Positions 60,954 through 64,000 of a stretch of DNA of 64,000 bases are shown here, piece by piece (the stretch's first letter is position 1; the number at the start of each line of letters is the position of its first letter). This stretch comes from DAIODI01 sp046349255 (GTDB lineage: Bacteria > Pseudomonadota > Alphaproteobacteria > Rhizobiales > Aestuariivirgaceae): positions 372,001-436,000 of the forward strand of contig JAXMCR010000004.1 in assembly GCA_046349255.1 (NCBI GenBank), given 5' to 3'. A model generated the notes under the pieces. The model did no database searches and had not been told where the DNA came from. It worked only from the letters and a program-made list of their open reading frames with translations. Position numbers and translations under genes: made by a program.

Positions 60954-61960
60954 ATCTGCGCCGGCTCGTAGTCGGACGCCCTATCGTCGCGCGGCGACAG
61001 GCCGTGATGGGCCTTGTAGGCGCGGGCGAAGTGCGAGGCTGAGGCAAAGCCGCAGGCGAGCGCCACCTCCATCACCGACAGCGAGGTGCTGCGCAGAAGC
61101 TTCCGCGCCCGGTCGAGCCGGATGCGCAGGTACTGCTGCGACGGCGTGCATCCGACGTATTCGGAGAACAGCCGCTCGAGATGGCGCATCGAGACGCCGA
61201 CGCGGCCGGCAACCTCGGCGGTCCGCAGGGGCGTCTCCACCGCGTTCTCCATCATCTCGAGCGCCCGGATCAGCACCGGCTGCGCCACGCCGAGCCGCGT
61301 GCGCACGCCGATGCGCTGGCGGTCCGACGGGTCGCGGCCGCCGCCGTAGATGAACTGCTCGGCGACCTTGGCGGCGAACTCCCGGCCGTAGCGCTCGCCG
61401 ATGAAGCGCAGCATCACGTCCATAGCCGAGATGCCGCCTGCGCAGGTGAAGACGCCGTGGTCGATCGTGAACAGCTCGCCGCTCGTCTCGATCTCCGGAT
61501 AGGCCTCGCGGAAGGCGTCGAGATAGTCCCAGTGGATGGTGCAGCGGCGGCCGCGCAGGATGCCGGCGGCGGCGAGGATGAACGTCGCGGTGCTGGCGCT
61601 GCCGATCAGCACGCGGCGGTGCAGCGCGTCGCGCAGGAACCGGTCGAGCACGGGGTTGCGGTAGAGGTGGCTCGTCATGCCCCCGCACACGACGACCATG
61701 TCGAGGCGATGCCGGTCGAGCTTCGGCAATGGCTCCGTCATCACCTCGAGGCCACCGCCGGAGACGACACTGCCGCCCGCGGGCGAGAAATGGGACCACC
61801 GGTAGAGGCTCGCCGCGCCGATGTGGTTGGCCATCCGGAGCGGCTCGACGGTGGACGAATAGGCCATCAACGAGAAGCCGGGTGTGAACACGATGCCGAC
61901 GTGGAAGGGCTCCGCGGGGGCCGACTTTTCCTTGCCGGGCTTCGTCATTCGATGTCGCAT
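60944..61960 (-). CDS. GlxA family AraC regulator (quaternary amine type)
   Basis: A 338-aa regulator with an N-terminal DJ-1/PfpI-like domain (VGIVFTPGFSLMAYSSTVEP) and a C-terminal AraC HTH pair (TAEVAGRVGVSMRHLERLF, LSVMEVALACGFASASHF). Such regulators (GbdR, CdhR, SouR) sense glycine betaine, carnitine or sarcosine. ATG 61960 is the start, with an inner ATG at 61948. Divergent from the MttB-like gene across 62 bases, so it is a good candidate regulator of that gene. Confidence 0.85.
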   Translation of the reverse strand: MRHRMTKPGKEKSAPAEPFHVGIVFTPGFSLMAYSSTVEPLRMANHIGAASLYRWSHFSPAGGSVVSGGGLEVMTEPLPKLDRHRLDMVVVCGGMTSHLYRNPVLDRFLRDALHRRVLIGSASTATFILAAAGILRGRRCTIHWDYLDAFREAYPEIETSGELFTIDHGVFTCAGGISAMDVMLRFIGERYGREFAAKVAEQFIYGGGRDPSDRQRIGVRTRLGVAQPVLIRALEMMENAVETPLRTAEVAGRVGVSMRHLERLFSEYVGCTPSQQYLRIRLDRARKLLRSTSLSVMEVALACGFASASHFARAYKAHHGLSPRDDRASDYEPAQIQD

Positions 61961-62022
61961 TGAGTCAAGTCCGCTTCGGCTTCGGTCGATACACCTAAGG
62001 CCAAACGGCCCAGGATAGGAAG

Positions 62023-63567
62023 ATGTCGACCGTCCGCGCACCCCGCCGTCCCCGCCGCAGCCGCGACAGCCATGCGCTGGGGCTGAAGCTTTCGGGGCTT
62101 CCCCCACTGCGCAACCCGATGAGACCGCTCGAACCGCTTTCGGCCGACCAGGTGGAGGCGATCCACGACGCCTCGCTCAAGGTGTTGGCCGAGATCGGCA
62201 TCGAGTTCATGGGGCAGGGCGCGCGCGAAGTCTTTCGCCGCGCCGGGGCGGAAGTCAACGATACGACGGGCCTGGTGCGGATGCCGCGTGAACTCGTGAT
62301 GGACGCGATGGGCAGGGCGCCCTCCCGGTTCACCATCAACTCGCGCAACCCGGCGCGCCAGCTCATCGTCGGCGAGGACTACATCTCGTTCAGCCTCGTC
62401 GCCGGCCCGCCGAACGTCGAGGACCTGGTCAACGGTCGCCGCTCCGGCAACCTCCCGGACTACGTGAAGCTGATCAAGCTCGCGCAGAGTTTCGACATCA
62501 TCCACTACGTCGGCAACCAGCCGACCGCGCCGGTCGAGCTTCCGGCGCGCACGCGCCACCTCGACTGCTACCTCGCCAACATCACCTGGTCCGACAAGGT
62601 GTGCCACTGTTCGGCCATCGGGCGGCACCGCGCGATCGACGGGATCGACATGATGGCGATTTCGCGCGGGATGACGCGCGAAGAGATGATCGAGAGCCCG
62701 GGCATCCTCACCATCATCTCGGTGAACTCGCCGCGCCGGTTCGACGAGGCGATGAGCGACGGGCTGATGGCGATGGCCGAATGGGGCCAGCCGCTGGTCA
62801 TCACGCCGTTCACGCTGATGGGCGCGATGGCCCCGGTGAGCCTCGCCGCGGCGCTCGTCCAGCAGAATGCCGAGGCGCTCGCCGGCCTCGTGCTCGCCCA
62901 GCTCGTGCGGCCCGGAACGCCCGTGGTCTACGGCGCCTTCACCTCGAATGTCGACATGAAGTCGGGCGCGCCGGCCTTCGGCACGCCGGAGAACGCCCAG
63001 GCGACGCTCGCCGCCGGTCAGCTCGCCCGCTTCTACCGGCTGCCCTACCGCGCCAGCAACTCGTGCGCGGCGAACGCGGTCGATGCGCAGGCGGCCTACG
63101 AGTCCGAGATGTCGATCTGGTCGTCGGTGATGGGGCACGCGAACCTCGTCTACCACGGCGCAGGCTGGATGGAGGGTGGACTCACCGCATCGTTCGAGAA
63201 GATCGTGCTCGACGTCGAGATGCTGCAGATGATGGCCCGCACGCTCACCCCCATCGACACCTCGCCCGCCGAGCTCGACGCCGGGCTCGCCGCGCTCGCC
63301 GAGGTGCCGACCGGCGGCCACTTCTTTGGCGCGAGCCACACGCTCGCCCGCTACGAGACCGCCTTCTACGACCCGCTGATCTCCGATTGGCAGAACCACG
63401 AGGCCTGGGAGATCGCCGGCGGCCTGACCGCGACGCAGCGCGCCACCTCCGTGTGGCAGCGCGCGCTCGAGGCCTACGAGACGCCGCCGATGGACCCGGC
63501 CGCTTCGGAGGCGCTCGACGCCTTCGTGCGGAAGCGGCGCGAGGAGCTCAAGGACGTCGATCACTGA
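62023..63567 (+). CDS. Trimethylamine methyltransferase family protein (non-pyrrolysine MttB homologue)
   Basis: A 514-aa MttB superfamily protein. The order LADVAL-like EDYISFSLVAGPPNVEDL, GIDMMAISRGMTREE and YRASNSCAANAVDAQAA matches the family. No in-frame TAG occurs, so it belongs to the non-pyrrolysine group. Characterised members (MtgB, MtpB, MtcB) demethylate glycine betaine, proline betaine or carnitine, passing the methyl to a corrinoid protein; that partner is not seen here. The start is uncertain over the first 30 residues. Divergent from GlxA; the substrate is probably a betaine. Confidence 0.82.
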   Translation: MSTVRAPRRPRRSRDSHALGLKLSGLPPLRNPMRPLEPLSADQVEAIHDASLKVLAEIGIEFMGQGAREVFRRAGAEVNDTTGLVRMPRELVMDAMGRAPSRFTINSRNPARQLIVGEDYISFSLVAGPPNVEDLVNGRRSGNLPDYVKLIKLAQSFDIIHYVGNQPTAPVELPARTRHLDCYLANITWSDKVCHCSAIGRHRAIDGIDMMAISRGMTREEMIESPGILTIISVNSPRRFDEAMSDGLMAMAEWGQPLVITPFTLMGAMAPVSLAAALVQQNAEALAGLVLAQLVRPGTPVVYGAFTSNVDMKSGAPAFGTPENAQATLAAGQLARFYRLPYRASNSCAANAVDAQAAYESEMSIWSSVMGHANLVYHGAGWMEGGLTASFEKIVLDVEMLQMMARTLTPIDTSPAELDAGLAALAEVPTGGHFFGASHTLARYETAFYDPLISDWQNHEAWEIAGGLTATQRATSVWQRALEAYETPPMDPAASEALDAFVRKRREELKDVDH

Positions 63568-63679
63568 GCGGTTATCCGCTCTGGCGATCGCAGGACAGTT
63601 TGTGTCGATTCCAGTCAGATTGCCGATAAGGGACGCTCGTATGCTGCAGACAGTGAATGCCGGGAGAGGGTCGAGCGCG

Positions 63680-64000
63680 ATGGACCATGAGGGCGTGTAC
63701 CGGTTCGTCACCGGCACGCGGTACGCCGATCTGCCGCCGCCGGTTCAGGCGCTGGCGCGGCGCTGCCTCCTCGACCTCGTCGGCACGGCCGCCGCAGGGC
63801 TCACGACCGATCTGTCGCGCATCATCCGGAACCATGCCGTGCGTGCCTTCGGGGCAGGAGCAGGCGCGCCGTCGGCGCGGCTTCTGTTCGACGGCCGCAG
63901 TGCGAGCCCGCTCGGCGCGGCGCTCGCCGGCGGCATGACGATCGACAGCTTCGACGCGCACGACGGCCACGTGCTCACCAAGGGTCACGCCGGGTGCGCA
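63680..64000 (+). CDS. MmgE/PrpD family protein, N-terminal part
   Basis: The first 107 codons of a gene that continues beyond the window. YRFVTGTRYADLPPPVQALARRCLLDLVGTAAAG followed by DSFDAHDGHVLTKGHAG matches the N-terminus of MmgE/PrpD proteins, which include 2-methylcitrate dehydratase, aconitate decarboxylase and iminodisuccinate epimerase. ATG 63680 fits the family start; an in-frame ATG 63641 with AAGGGA seven bases upstream is equally plausible. Located 112 bases after the MttB-like gene and perhaps part of its operon. Confidence 0.8.
   Translation, partial: MDHEGVYRFVTGTRYADLPPPVQALARRCLLDLVGTAAAGLTTDLSRIIRNHAVRAFGAGAGAPSARLLFDGRSASPLGAALAGGMTIDSFDAHDGHVLTKGHAGCA

Noticed and set aside
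61945..63717. Minus-strand open frame of about 590 codons opposite the MttB gene
   Set aside because: Composition is His/Arg/Ala-rich with no domain; the plus-strand MttB family match explains the region.
1..64000. CRISPR arrays, rRNA or tRNA genes, insertion sequences
   Set aside because: No regularly spaced direct repeats, no rRNA-like segments, no clover-leaf candidates in the intergenic gaps and no transposase-like protein were seen. A tRNA search program would be more certain.

Overview
The window is high-GC DNA, about two thirds G+C by eye, from a free-living alphaproteobacterium, most likely Hyphomicrobiales (Rhizobiales)-like. This rests on gene content: CO-dehydrogenase accessory genes, many ABC importers with catabolic operons, DMGDH/GcvT and TMADH-like flavoproteins, a small secreted Gly/Tyr/Cys protein and GlxA-type AraC regulators. 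Tight packing also fits, with many 4-base ATGA/GTGA start-stop overlaps. No genus can be named safely. I see no tRNA, rRNA, insertion sequence, CRISPR array or phage gene. It reads as ordinary chromosome devoted to nutrient scavenging.

Layout. 1-2.2 kb: end of a coxD-coxE-coxF/xdhC maturation cluster. 2.3-6.7 kb: DMSP-lyase-like cupin, a large DMGDH/GcvT flavoprotein and a flavin monooxygenase. 6.7-8.9 kb: exported lipase and an AraC regulator. 8.9-14.0 kb (minus strand): xylB, xylA, a sugar isomerase/epimerase and a Gfo/Idh/MocA dehydrogenase. These diverge, across a 364-base control region with repeated ACTAAACA boxes, from a plus-strand operon at 14.3-24.3 kb. That operon encodes a sugar/polyol ABC importer (binding protein, two permeases, a 62-aa membrane protein, two different ATPases) followed by dhaL, dhaM, a dedicated HPr, a dedicated Enzyme I, an HTH-like protein and dhaK. 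The whole block looks like one polyol/ketose uptake and phosphorylation system.

24.4-33.5 kb: miscellaneous genes (secreted small protein, ATP-dependent DNA ligase, GNAT, carbonic anhydrase, B12-radical SAM protein, Ogt, YghU-type GST, ATC hydrolase, L,D-transpeptidase, P450, PAP2). 33.8-39.9 kb: a minus-strand uronate-dehydrogenase-like/HpaI aldolase/FAD oxidase operon divergent from a polar amino acid ABC importer whose binding-protein gene has an in-frame TAG. 39.9-47 kb: BNR-repeat protein, GlxA regulator, two unknowns, OsmC, a PhyH-like 2OG-Fe(II) oxygenase and a phosphoenolpyruvate mutase fused to a nucleotidyltransferase, a phosphonate-biosynthesis signature.

47-64 kb: TMADH/DgcA-like flavoprotein, two SDRs, an Asp/Glu racemase-like protein, nitronate monooxygenase, DUF488, sulfotransferase, an unassigned B12-dependent mutase-like enzyme, a PAS-AraC regulator, a DHDPS-family lyase, a 4-hydroxyproline-epimerase-like protein, a double RidA protein, two OpuC/ProW-type permeases, a GlxA regulator, a non-pyrrolysine MttB homologue and the start of an MmgE/PrpD gene. 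The recurring theme is methylated or quaternary compounds (betaines, DMSP-like), imino acids and sugars.

Best candidates for something undescribed: the PepM-nucleotidyltransferase fusion with its oxygenase neighbour; the split PEP-dependent dihydroxyacetone-kinase module wired to an ABC importer; the orphan B12 mutase; and the permease-only OpuC pair next to MttB.
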